A stretch of 7,498 bases of DNA from Acidobacteriota bacterium (GTDB lineage: Bacteria; Acidobacteriota; Vicinamibacteria; Vicinamibacterales; UBA2999), in the NCBI GenBank assembly GCA_013813075.1, contig JACCSI010000445.1, positions 1 through 7,498 on the forward strand, in the 5' to 3' direction. Made by a program: the position numbers and the translations under genes. Positions within the stretch are counted from its first letter, which is position 1. Every line of letters starts with the position of its first letter. Below, piece after piece: positions 1-6,367 of this stretch. The notes under the pieces are model-generated. The model saw only the letters and a program-made list of their open reading frames with translations, was not told the origin of the DNA and did not search any database.

Positions 1-1
1 C

Positions 2-703
2 AACCCCCTCCGTACCGCCCAGGTCCTGTCGCTGACCGAGCGCGTCGATCTCTCCCAACACAACTACACGGCGTTTCTCAACGTGCTGGCCTTACCGCTG
101 ATTCCCTGGCTTGGCGTCGTTAGCTCCTTCAACATCGTCTACCTGCTGACGACAATTCTCACGGCGTTGTGCACGTATGCGCTTGCCCGGCGGGTGACGC
201 CGGCAACCCGTGGGGAAGCGTGGCTTGCAGGATTGGCGTTTGCGTGGTCACCGGCACTGGTTGCACGCGGAACGGGACACTTCAGCCTCGTGGCGGCGGC
301 GCCACTGGCCGCATTCCTCCTGTGCTTGATCAACGCCGACCGCTCGCGCCGGCCGCGTGACGCAGCAGTCGCCGGCCTGTGTATGGCGTGGGCGGGGTTC
401 TGCGATCCGTACTTTGCGATCTACTGTCTGATGATCGCCAGCGCCTATCTGATGCCACACGTCGCGCGCATCAGTTTCAGTACCGCGAGCGCGCCCGCCT
501 CGTTGCGATGGATGATGAACATCCTGATCGTGTCGGTGGGCGGCCTGGTGATCGGACTCCTGGTGGGACCGGGGGGGCGATTCGACGTGTTCGGCGTGCC
601 GATCAGCGTACGCGGATTGTATACGCCAGTCTTCGTGCTGACAGTGCTGGTGCTGGCCCGCGTGGCGATTCAAGTGCGACCGCACGTGTGGGTCCCGACC
701 TGA
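2..703 (+). CDS. Polytopic membrane protein, GT-C glycosyltransferase-like (N-terminal part; 5' end outside window)
   Basis: The frame is open from base 2, so the true start lies upstream. The protein is strongly hydrophobic, with about seven predicted membrane spans (for example around FNIVYLLTTILTALCTYALA, HFSLVAAAPLAAFLLCL, MMNILIVSVGGLVIGLLVG and YTPVFVLTVLVLARV). The segment HNYTAFLNVLALPLIPWLG followed by helices and a SPALVARGTGHFSL segment resembles large bacterial membrane proteins of the GT-C type, which transfer sugars from lipid-linked donors on the outer face of the membrane. That assignment rests on general resemblance only, and no acidic catalytic motif can be confirmed. The reading ends at TGA 701-703, but the same frame continues at once as more of the same protein (next entry). 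This piece is therefore probably the front half of one gene. No substrate can be assigned. Confidence 0.6.
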   Translation, partial: NPLRTAQVLSLTERVDLSQHNYTAFLNVLALPLIPWLGVVSSFNIVYLLTTILTALCTYALARRVTPATRGEAWLAGLAFAWSPALVARGTGHFSLVAAAPLAAFLLCLINADRSRRPRDAAVAGLCMAWAGFCDPYFAIYCLMIASAYLMPHVARISFSTASAPASLRWMMNILIVSVGGLVIGLLVGPGGRFDVFGVPISVRGLYTPVFVLTVLVLARVAIQVRPHVWVPT

Positions 704-718
704 GGCTGGTCGCCAGCC
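701..718 (+). other. In-frame TGA in the membrane-protein gene, followed directly by a 6-bp hairpin
   Basis: TGA at 701-703 lies in the frame shared by the coding stretches on both sides. It is followed without a gap by GGCTGG (704-709), loop TCG, and CCAGCC (713-718), a perfect 6-bp stem. The loop is only 6-8 nt from the TGA, too close for a bacterial SECIS. A second, weaker hairpin (stem 718-721/725-728, loop GTC) has acceptable spacing but only 4 bp and competes with the first. The residues around the stop (WVPT-stop-GWSP) form a loop before a membrane helix, with no redox motif. A changed Trp codon (TGG to TGA) is the simplest reading, as a real mutation or a base error. Confidence 0.6.
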
Positions 719-1777
719 GCGGTCCGCGCGCTTATTATCGGCATCATCGCGTGCGCAGGTCCGCTGGCCCCGGTGCTGTTCGGGCTGGGCACCAGCGTCG
801 TGAACGGCCGCTTCGTGAGCCCCCCGACGCTGTGGCGCAGCAGTCCACGGGGCGTCGATCTGCTCGGCCTGTTCGAGTTCAACCCGAACCACCCCGTCTC
901 ACGCTGGCTGATCGATCGCCAGGCCGCTGACGGCGCAGTCTTTGTTGAATACACCGCGGCATTCAGTCTGGTGGCGCTGGCGGTGGTCGCCGTCGCCGTG
1001 TGGCGTACGGGCTACCGTCCCCGGCCGGGATGGATCTGGCTGACCGTGGGGTTTGCGGCGCTTGCACTCGGACCTTTTGTGTATGTCGGCGGCGTCAACA
1101 CGTACATACCCGGGCCATGGTCGCTGCTGCGCTATGTGCCGATCGTAGGGTCGGCGCGAACGCCGACACGATTTGCCATCGTGGCGGCGCTCGGACTCGC
1201 GATTCTGCTTGCCGGAGCGCTCGCAGCCATCGGCCGCCGCTACCCGCGGCAGCGGCGTCTGGTCACCGCTGTGGTCGGTCTGATGCTGGTCATGGAATTG
1301 TCGCCCGCCCCCCGACGGCTGTATTCGGCGAGCGTTCCCGAGTTCTACCAAGTTGTCGCGCGCGATCCGCGGCCGGTGCGGGTGCTGCAACTCCCATTTG
1401 GCGTGCGCGACGGCACGTTCACCGCCGGCAATTTCAGCGCGCGCTACTTGTTTTTTCAAACCGTTCATGGGAAGCGGCTGATTGGCGGCTACCTGTCGCG
1501 CATTTCCGCCGCGCGCGTGCGGGCCGTCCGTTCGCAGCCGACACTTGATGCGCTCGTCACGATGAGTGAAGGGACCACCTTGGCGCCCGCGCACGCCGCA
1601 TGGATTCGGGCCCGCGGCCCGAGCTTCATTCGTAACGCCAATATCGGCTACGTGGTCATCAACAGGCAGGCGGCGTCATCCGACCTGGTCAACTTCGCGA
1701 TCGACGCCTGGCAGCTCGAGGAGCTGGCGCGCGAGGGAGAATGGGGCCTGTACCGCCCGGTGATATCCTCGGAGTGA
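704..1777 (+). CDS. Polytopic membrane protein, GT-C glycosyltransferase-like (C-terminal part, same frame as the preceding piece)
   Basis: This continues the preceding gene in the same frame after TGA 701-703. Translation immediately after the stop gives a credible membrane helix (ALIIGIIACAGPLAPVLFG). If expressed alone, the first reasonable start would be GTG at 773, which would cut through that helix and has no clear ribosome binding site. About five membrane spans follow (including AFSLVALAVVAVAVW, WIWLTVGFAALALGPFVYV, FAIVAALGLAILLAGALAAIG and LVTAVVGLMLVMELS). After these comes a soluble tail of roughly 150 residues containing VRVLQLPFGVRDG and LIGGYLSRIS. Many helices plus a soluble extracytoplasmic tail fit a GT-C-like enzyme, but the function is not proven. 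Its stop (1775-1777) directly abuts the next gene's ATG, so the two genes are probably translated from one message. Read together, the two pieces give at least 592 codons. Confidence 0.6.
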   Translation, partial: GWSPAAVRALIIGIIACAGPLAPVLFGLGTSVVNGRFVSPPTLWRSSPRGVDLLGLFEFNPNHPVSRWLIDRQAADGAVFVEYTAAFSLVALAVVAVAVWRTGYRPRPGWIWLTVGFAALALGPFVYVGGVNTYIPGPWSLLRYVPIVGSARTPTRFAIVAALGLAILLAGALAAIGRRYPRQRRLVTAVVGLMLVMELSPAPRRLYSASVPEFYQVVARDPRPVRVLQLPFGVRDGTFTAGNFSARYLFFQTVHGKRLIGGYLSRISAARVRAVRSQPTLDALVTMSEGTTLAPAHAAWIRARGPSFIRNANIGYVVINRQAASSDLVNFAIDAWQLEELAREGEWGLYRPVISSE

Positions 1778-4700
1778 ATGCGTGCGTTGTTCGCTCTGGT
1801 GTTTGCTGCCTCCGGTGCGGCGGCGCTGATCTACGAAGTTACCTGGACGCGTCTTCTCACTCTGCAGCTCGGTCACGGTGTCGCGGCAGCGAGCACCGTG
1901 CTGGCGGCCTTCATGGGCGGCCTTGCCCTTGGAGCAGCGGTCGGTGGCCGCGTCGGTGGACAGTTACACCCGGCGCGGGCACTGCGCGTGTACGCCGCGC
2001 TCGAAGTCGCGATTGCGGTGCTGGCCCTCGTGTTGCCTTTCGAACTCAGAGCGCTCGATCCCCTGCTCACACACGCGTATGCGAATGGTGCGGGCGGCAC
2101 CACCTATGTCGCGCTTCGTTTTGTGACCAGCCTCCTGCTGCTGACGGTACCGGCAGCCGCGATGGGCGCGACGTTTCCGATCGCCTCACGATGGTTCGTT
2201 CAGCACGCGGGTCAGGCGGCGCGTGATGCGGGCGCGTTGTACGCGTCGAATACGTTGGGCGCCGCGATTGGTGCACTGCTGGCCGGATTCCTCCTGCTGC
2301 CCTTCCTCGGGTTGACCGGCGCGACGTGGGTCGCAGTGGCGCTGAACATCGCCGCCGCCGGTGCCGCCTGGTTCATCGCAACCTCCGTCCCCCTCGCCAC
2401 CCCCGTCCCGATCAGCGAAACAAGCAGACTCACGAGGCGCGGGCACGCCTCGCGTCCCAGCAACCCTAAAGCGGTGAGCCCACCTCTCGAGCCAAGACCC
2501 GCGCATCTCTTGTTGGCGGCCTTCGCGTTGGGCATTTCCGGCTTCGCCTCTCTCACCCTTCAGGTCGTCTGGACGCGCCTCCTGGCCATGATCCTTGGCC
2601 CGACCACCTATGCATTCAGCACAATGGTCGCGATTTTCATCGCCGGCCTGGCTGTCGGCGCCGCCGTGGCCTCTCGCCTCGCCGCACGCACGCCGCAGCC
2701 GCTGGCGGGTCTGGCTCTGTGCCTTGCGGTGTCGGTCGGGTTCGCGGCTGCGGCGGCGGGACTGGTGGACCGTGGGCTGCTGGCCGTCGCGGATATCGTG
2801 TCCCAACCCGGAGTCACGTTTACGCAAGTTGTCCTCCGGCAGGCGGTGCTGGCAATAGGTCTGCTCGCCCCGATGACCATTGCCTTTGGCGCCGCGTTTC
2901 CGTTCGCGGTGGCGGCGGCGACGCGCAACGACGCCACCGTCACCGCCGACCTGGGGTTCATCTACGCGGTCAACACCGCAGGCGCGATCGCGGGCGCACT
3001 GCTCGCCGGCTTTGTCTTCATTCCCAGTCTCGGGCTGCACAACACCATTCGGCTGGTGACCATCGTCGGCGCGCTCGGCGCGCTGGCCATCGTGGGCAGC
3101 GGCCGAGTACACGGACGGGCGCGCATCGTCGCCGCCGTCGTCTCGCTGGCAGTCGCGGGTTTGGGTATTCTGCTGCCGCAGTGGGATCGGCTGCTGCTGT
3201 CGAGCGGTGCCTACAAGTATGCCGCTGTGATGCAGCTGCCGGACATTCGGGTTGGCTTGGGCGCTGGCGACTTGCTGTATTACGCCGAAGGGGCGAGCGG
3301 TACCGTGGCGGTGCGCAAAGTGGGCGGCACAACGTCGTTGGCAATTGACGGCAAGGTGGACGCGTCAAACGCCGGCGATATGCTGACGCAGCGGCTGCTG
3401 GCGCATGTGCCGCTGTTGCTGCATCCGGCGCCCAGTACCGTTGCCATTTTGGGTCTGGGGAGCGGCGTCACGCTCGGCTCGGCGTTGAAACATCCCATCG
3501 GTCGTGCAGACGTCCTGGAGATCTCGCCGGAAGTCGTCGAAGCCTCACGCTATTTCGACGTCGAAAACCACGGCGCACTCGTCGACCCGCGCACCCGAGT
3601 CATCGTCGGTGATGGCCGCACCCACCTGCTGCTGACGCGCGAGTATTACGACGTCATCATCTCGGAGCCGTCGAATCCGTGGATGGCAGGGATCGCGTCG
3701 CTCTTCACCCGCGAGTTTTTTCAAGCGGCCAAGAATCGGCTGTCGCCGGGGGGAGTGTTGTGTCAATGGGCACACACCTACGACATCAGCACCGCCGACC
3801 TGCAGTCAATCGTTGCCACCTTCATCTCGGTCTTCCCCGAGGGAACACTGTGGCTTGTCGGTGACGGCGATGTGTTGCTCGTGGGTTCCAACGAGGCACT
3901 CGACGATCGCGTGCAGGCTCTCGCGCAGAGCTGGAAGCGGCCAGGCGTCGCCGCCGATCTGGCCTCGGTCGGTGTTCTCGATCCGCTTCACGTTCTGTCG
4001 CTGTTTGTCGCATCGGGTGCCCGACTCGCGGATTGGTCCGCCGGCGCGGCCGTGCAGTCGGACAACCGCGGCGCCCTGGAATTTTCCGGGCCGCAAAGTG
4101 CGTTCGTGCAGACCACCGCCGACAACGCGACGTTACTGCGCCAATTGATGGCGCAGCCGGGTGGACGTCCGGCAGCAGTCGAAGAAGCGCTGTCCAAGGC
4201 GGCCGCCACGCTGGTGCGCGATCGCGGCTGGATGCTGTTCCAGGCCGATGCGTTTAGACCGGCGTATGCCGATTTCATACGCGCCGTCGAGGCTGACCCC
4301 ACCGACGCGCGGGCACTGGATGGCCTGGTCCGGACATCGGCACCACTGCGGCGCGGCGCGGACACCCAGGCGTTTCTGAGCAGAATCGCCGCCGATCCGA
4401 CGTATCTGGCGGCCAAATTGGCGCTGTCACGACTGCTGGCTTCGAACGGTCACTACGACCAGGCCGCCGCGATTCCCTTCGGCATCGTCCAGCGCGATCC
4501 CAGTAACGTCGCCGCGCTGGAGCAACTCGCGTCGGTCCTGTCGGACGTGGGTGATGTGGAGCGGATGAAGCCGATCGTCGCCCGCCTTCGCACGGTGGCG
4601 CCCGCCAGCGAGGCGGCGCATTATTACAGCGCAGCACTCTTGTTCATGGAGGGTCGCATTGATCTCGCCATCATGGAAGCACGGCGGGTTTTGGCGGTGA

Positions 4701-4963
4701 ATCCGCAAAGCGCCAAGGCGCACAACCTGGTCGGGGCGTGTCTGGCCAGCGCCGGCCAACGCGATGATGCACGACGGGCGTTTCAGGCGTCGCTCGCCGC
4801 CGACCCTCGTGATCCCGCCACCTATACCAACCTCGCGACGCTCGAAGTGCAAGCCGGCAACCGCGTGCTAGCGGCCAAGTACTTCGCCGAGGCGTTGACG
4901 CTTGATCCCACCAACGACGCCGCGCTCCGCGGATTTGCCGCCATCCAAAGTGACGAACTTTGA
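1778..4963 (+). CDS. Fused MFS-like membrane domain / spermidine synthase-fold protein with C-terminal TPR repeats
   Basis: A 1061-residue protein with three parts. Residues 1 to about 475 are membrane-embedded and visibly duplicated: WTRLL at 23 and 265, GATFP at 130 and GAAFP at 371, and YASNTLGAAIGALLAGF matched by YAVNTAGAIAGALLAGF. A polar linker (about 206-245) joins the halves. Residues about 500-700 have the spermidine-synthase Rossmann fold, with the nucleotide-binding loop LGLGSG at 558-563, DGR at 612-614 and DVIISEPSNPW ending at 635. In true aminopropyltransferases the last segment carries a catalytic Asp; here it reads SEPSNP, as is usual in this fused family, so polyamine synthesis is doubtful. 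Residues about 815-1055 are TPR-like repeats (for example AHNLVGACLASAGQRDDARRAF). The ATG is the base after the upstream stop, with GGAG at 1771-1774 as a close ribosome site. The architecture is sure; the substrate and biochemical role are unknown. Confidence 0.88.
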   Translation: MRALFALVFAASGAAALIYEVTWTRLLTLQLGHGVAAASTVLAAFMGGLALGAAVGGRVGGQLHPARALRVYAALEVAIAVLALVLPFELRALDPLLTHAYANGAGGTTYVALRFVTSLLLLTVPAAAMGATFPIASRWFVQHAGQAARDAGALYASNTLGAAIGALLAGFLLLPFLGLTGATWVAVALNIAAAGAAWFIATSVPLATPVPISETSRLTRRGHASRPSNPKAVSPPLEPRPAHLLLAAFALGISGFASLTLQVVWTRLLAMILGPTTYAFSTMVAIFIAGLAVGAAVASRLAARTPQPLAGLALCLAVSVGFAAAAAGLVDRGLLAVADIVSQPGVTFTQVVLRQAVLAIGLLAPMTIAFGAAFPFAVAAATRNDATVTADLGFIYAVNTAGAIAGALLAGFVFIPSLGLHNTIRLVTIVGALGALAIVGSGRVHGRARIVAAVVSLAVAGLGILLPQWDRLLLSSGAYKYAAVMQLPDIRVGLGAGDLLYYAEGASGTVAVRKVGGTTSLAIDGKVDASNAGDMLTQRLLAHVPLLLHPAPSTVAILGLGSGVTLGSALKHPIGRADVLEISPEVVEASRYFDVENHGALVDPRTRVIVGDGRTHLLLTREYYDVIISEPSNPWMAGIASLFTREFFQAAKNRLSPGGVLCQWAHTYDISTADLQSIVATFISVFPEGTLWLVGDGDVLLVGSNEALDDRVQALAQSWKRPGVAADLASVGVLDPLHVLSLFVASGARLADWSAGAAVQSDNRGALEFSGPQSAFVQTTADNATLLRQLMAQPGGRPAAVEEALSKAAATLVRDRGWMLFQADAFRPAYADFIRAVEADPTDARALDGLVRTSAPLRRGADTQAFLSRIAADPTYLAAKLALSRLLASNGHYDQAAAIPFGIVQRDPSNVAALEQLASVLSDVGDVERMKPIVARLRTVAPASEAAHYYSAALLFMEGRIDLAIMEARRVLAVNPQSAKAHNLVGACLASAGQRDDARRAFQASLAADPRDPATYTNLATLEVQAGNRVLAAKYFAEALTLDPTNDAALRGFAAIQSDEL
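2433..2452 (+). repeat. Inverted repeat (7-bp arms, 6-nt loop) inside the inter-domain linker of the fusion gene
   Basis: CGAGGCG (2433-2439) and CGCCTCG (2446-2452) are perfect complements separated by CGGGCA. The repeat lies in the part coding for the polar linker between the two membrane halves. There the codons (ACA, AGA, AGG, CCT, AAA) differ from the GC-ending codons of the flanking helices. It could be a palindromic element tolerated in a linker, or chance in GC-rich DNA. No second copy was seen in this window. Confidence 0.4.
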
Positions 4964-5101
4964 TCCAAAACGTCCGCGCTTTGTCACGGCGGGATCTAGT
5001 CTTAGACGCCGTCTATTCACATAGCTGTGCAAATTGGCAGGTTGTCGCAGCGCGTCCTGGCGCGGCACTGGAATTGCTTCGAACGGTCGGCGGAGACCAC
5101 C
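4964..5101. other. Intergenic stretch with two short inverted repeats
   Basis: No gene is supported here. There is an interrupted palindrome at 5003-5015 (TAGACG, one C, CGTCTA), followed by CACATAGCTGTG at 5018-5029 (4-bp arms CACA/TGTG). TTGTCA at 4981-4986 resembles a -35 box, but no good -10 box sits at the right distance. The palindromes have no T-run after them, so they do not look like intrinsic terminators. They could be an operator or a weak mRNA hairpin. Nothing else in the stretch stands out. Confidence 0.3.
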
Positions 5102-5308
5102 ATGAGCGTCGTTCGACTCCTCGGCTTTGCAACACTCACCTGCGGGTGCGTCGTCGGCCGGTACCGTGATGTGGGCAGCACGCGGGAAATCGTTTACGTC
5201 GAAGAAAAAGGGACCGGGTGCGATAGCCACGCGCATCGCCGGAACCTCACCGTGTCGGCCCAGCGCGAACGATTCGCGTCGGCAGCGTCGACGATCGCGC
5301 ACGCCTAG
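5102..5308 (+). CDS. Small hypothetical protein with CxC motif (68 aa)
   Basis: I do not recognise this protein. The case for it being a gene is the ATG preceded by GGAG (5092-5095) with 6 nt spacing, mostly G/C-ending codons across its length, and a protein-like composition. A short hydrophobic start (VRLLGFATLTCGCVVG) is followed by a charged region with VYVEEKGTGC and then HAHRRN. Cys14, Cys16 and Cys41 with the nearby His residues could bind a metal. Alternatively, the hydrophobic start could be a lipoprotein or export signal. Both ideas are inference. It stands between the fusion gene (138 bp upstream) and the methyltransferase, with no obvious link to either. The opposite strand is also open across this stretch, so the call is tentative. 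Confidence 0.4.
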   Translation: MSVVRLLGFATLTCGCVVGRYRDVGSTREIVYVEEKGTGCDSHAHRRNLTVSAQRERFASAASTIAHA

Positions 5309-5353
5309 CCACGCGTCGACACGCCTAATCCGAGCAGTCCCTCCAGTGCCGCC

Positions 5354-5382
5354 TTGTACCCGGTCGCCCGACCCGGTACAAT
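5354..5382 (+). promoter_or_regulatory. Possible promoter with a dyad filling the spacer, before the methyltransferase
   Basis: TACAAT (5377-5382) matches the -10 consensus at five of six bases. TTGTAC (5354-5359) lies exactly 17 bp upstream but matches the -35 box at only three. The DNA at 5356-5379 is a near-perfect dyad: GTACC/GGTAC outer arms, a C-C mismatch, then GGTCG/CGACC inner arms around CC. It might be an operator, or a hairpin in the transcript if transcription starts further upstream. If this promoter is used, the TTG at 5390 would lie almost at the transcription start, giving a leaderless message. Confidence 0.3.
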
Positions 5383-6295
5383 CCGTTCGTTGCGCCTTCC
5401 GAAACCTTATGCTCACCTCGCGCGCGGGCCACGCGCGCTCCGGTTTTATCTCGCGGACGCGGTCGATCTACTCGCGCAGCTGGCTCCTGGGAGCGTCGAC
5501 GTCGTCATCACGTCGCCTCCGTACAACCTCGGGATTCAGTATCGAACGTACGACGATGGACGGCCGCGGCTGGAGTATCTGGCCTGGACGGGAGAGTGGG
5601 TCAAAGCCGTGGCGCGCGTCATGGCCGCCAACGGTTCATTGTTCTTGAATGTCGGCGGCAAACCGACAGAACCATGGACAGCGCTCGACGTGGCGCACGC
5701 CGCTCGTCAGCACCTCGCCCTGCAGAACCTGATTCACTGGATCAAGTCGATCACTATTGACGCCGACGCCGCCGGGGCCCGCGCCGGCCTGACGGACGAC
5801 CTGTCCGTGGGTCACTACAAACCGATCAATTCCGACCGGTTTCTTCACGACTGCCACGAGTTTGTCTTCCACTTCTCTCACGAGGCGCGCAACAAGCTGG
5901 ACCGCCTGGCGCTTGGGGTCAAGTATCAGGACGCATCCAACGTGGCACGGTGGCAGCACGCGGGCGACGGCCTGCGCTGCCGGGGCAACGCCTGGTTCAT
6001 TCCGTACGAAACGATTCAGAGCCGCGATCGTGATCGTCCGCATCCAGCCACATTCCCGCCCAAACTGCCGGAATACTGCCTACGCCTCCACGGCCTGCGC
6101 GACGCGCGCGTCGTGATGGACCCATTTCTGGGCCTTGGCAGCAGTGCGGTGGCGGCGGCAAGACTAAAGGTTGGCTTCATCGGGATCGAGATGGACGAGC
6201 ACTATCTGAAAGAGGCGATTGAGCGCACGACCTTCGAACTGAAGCGTAGAAAAACCGCACACACGGACGCCGGGACCAGTCGCCGGCCCGCTTGA
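5354..6295 (+). CDS. Site-specific DNA methyltransferase, beta class (N6-adenine/N4-cytosine family)
   Basis: This enzyme transfers a methyl group from S-adenosylmethionine to an exocyclic amino group of a base in a specific DNA sequence. The catalytic motif IV, VVITSPPYNLG (TSPPYN at 53-58 counting from TTG 5354), comes first. The cofactor-binding motif I, DPFLGLGSS (256-264), comes near the C-terminus. This order defines the beta class of the N6_N4_Mtase family. S-P-P-Y is more often seen in N4-cytosine enzymes and D/N-P-P-Y in adenine enzymes, so N4-cytosine methylation is favoured but not proven. The middle part (GHYKPINSDRFLHDCHEF onwards) is likely target recognition. Length, about 300 residues, is normal. 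The start is uncertain: TTG 5354 and TTG 5390 are both in frame, neither has a good ribosome site, and the upstream in-frame stop is at 5306-5308. No restriction endonuclease is adjacent, so this is an orphan in this window. Confidence 0.88.
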   Translation: MYPVARPGTIRSLRLPKPYAHLARGPRALRFYLADAVDLLAQLAPGSVDVVITSPPYNLGIQYRTYDDGRPRLEYLAWTGEWVKAVARVMAANGSLFLNVGGKPTEPWTALDVAHAARQHLALQNLIHWIKSITIDADAAGARAGLTDDLSVGHYKPINSDRFLHDCHEFVFHFSHEARNKLDRLALGVKYQDASNVARWQHAGDGLRCRGNAWFIPYETIQSRDRDRPHPATFPPKLPEYCLRLHGLRDARVVMDPFLGLGSSAVAAARLKVGFIGIEMDEHYLKEAIERTTFELKRRKTAHTDAGTSRRPA

Positions 6296-6367
6296 ACGAA
6301 TAGATTCTGCCAACGAATATCGGCGGTCTGAACTTCAGTTCTTGTTCGACCGGGCGGGGACTAGGGT
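6296..6367 (+). promoter_or_regulatory. Short gap before the peroxiredoxin: ribosome site and possible -10 box
   Basis: GGGGA at 6356-6360 lies 7 nt before ATG 6368 and is a reasonable ribosome binding site supporting that start. TATGAT at 6367-6372 matches the -10 consensus at five of six bases but overlaps the ATG. TTGTTC at 6342-6347 is a weak -35 with a long 19-bp spacer. If this promoter is real, translation would begin at GTG 6380 instead, again almost leaderless. Only small inverted repeats occur here (for example GAAC/GTTC around 6330-6341), and no terminator was seen after the methyltransferase. Confidence 0.3.

Noticed and set aside
701..730. TGA 701-703 as a second selenocysteine codon
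   Set aside because: The close hairpin (704-718) has its loop only 6-8 nt from the UGA, the alternative hairpin has just 4 bp, and no redox-type motif surrounds the position.
2186..3112. 308-codon minus-strand open frame inside the fusion gene
   Set aside because: The + strand here encodes well-formed membrane helices with an internal duplication; the antisense product is very rich in Arg, Gly and Gln, which is typical of a shadow frame.
5003..5029. Inverted repeats after the fusion gene as an intrinsic terminator
   Set aside because: Stems are only 4-6 bp and no run of T follows.
4868..5416. Minus-strand open frame of 182 codons across the gap before the methyltransferase
   Set aside because: It overlaps the end of the fusion gene and the methyltransferase start, has no recognisable domain or clear ribosome site, and GC-rich DNA gives long chance frames. 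Not fully excluded for the gap itself.
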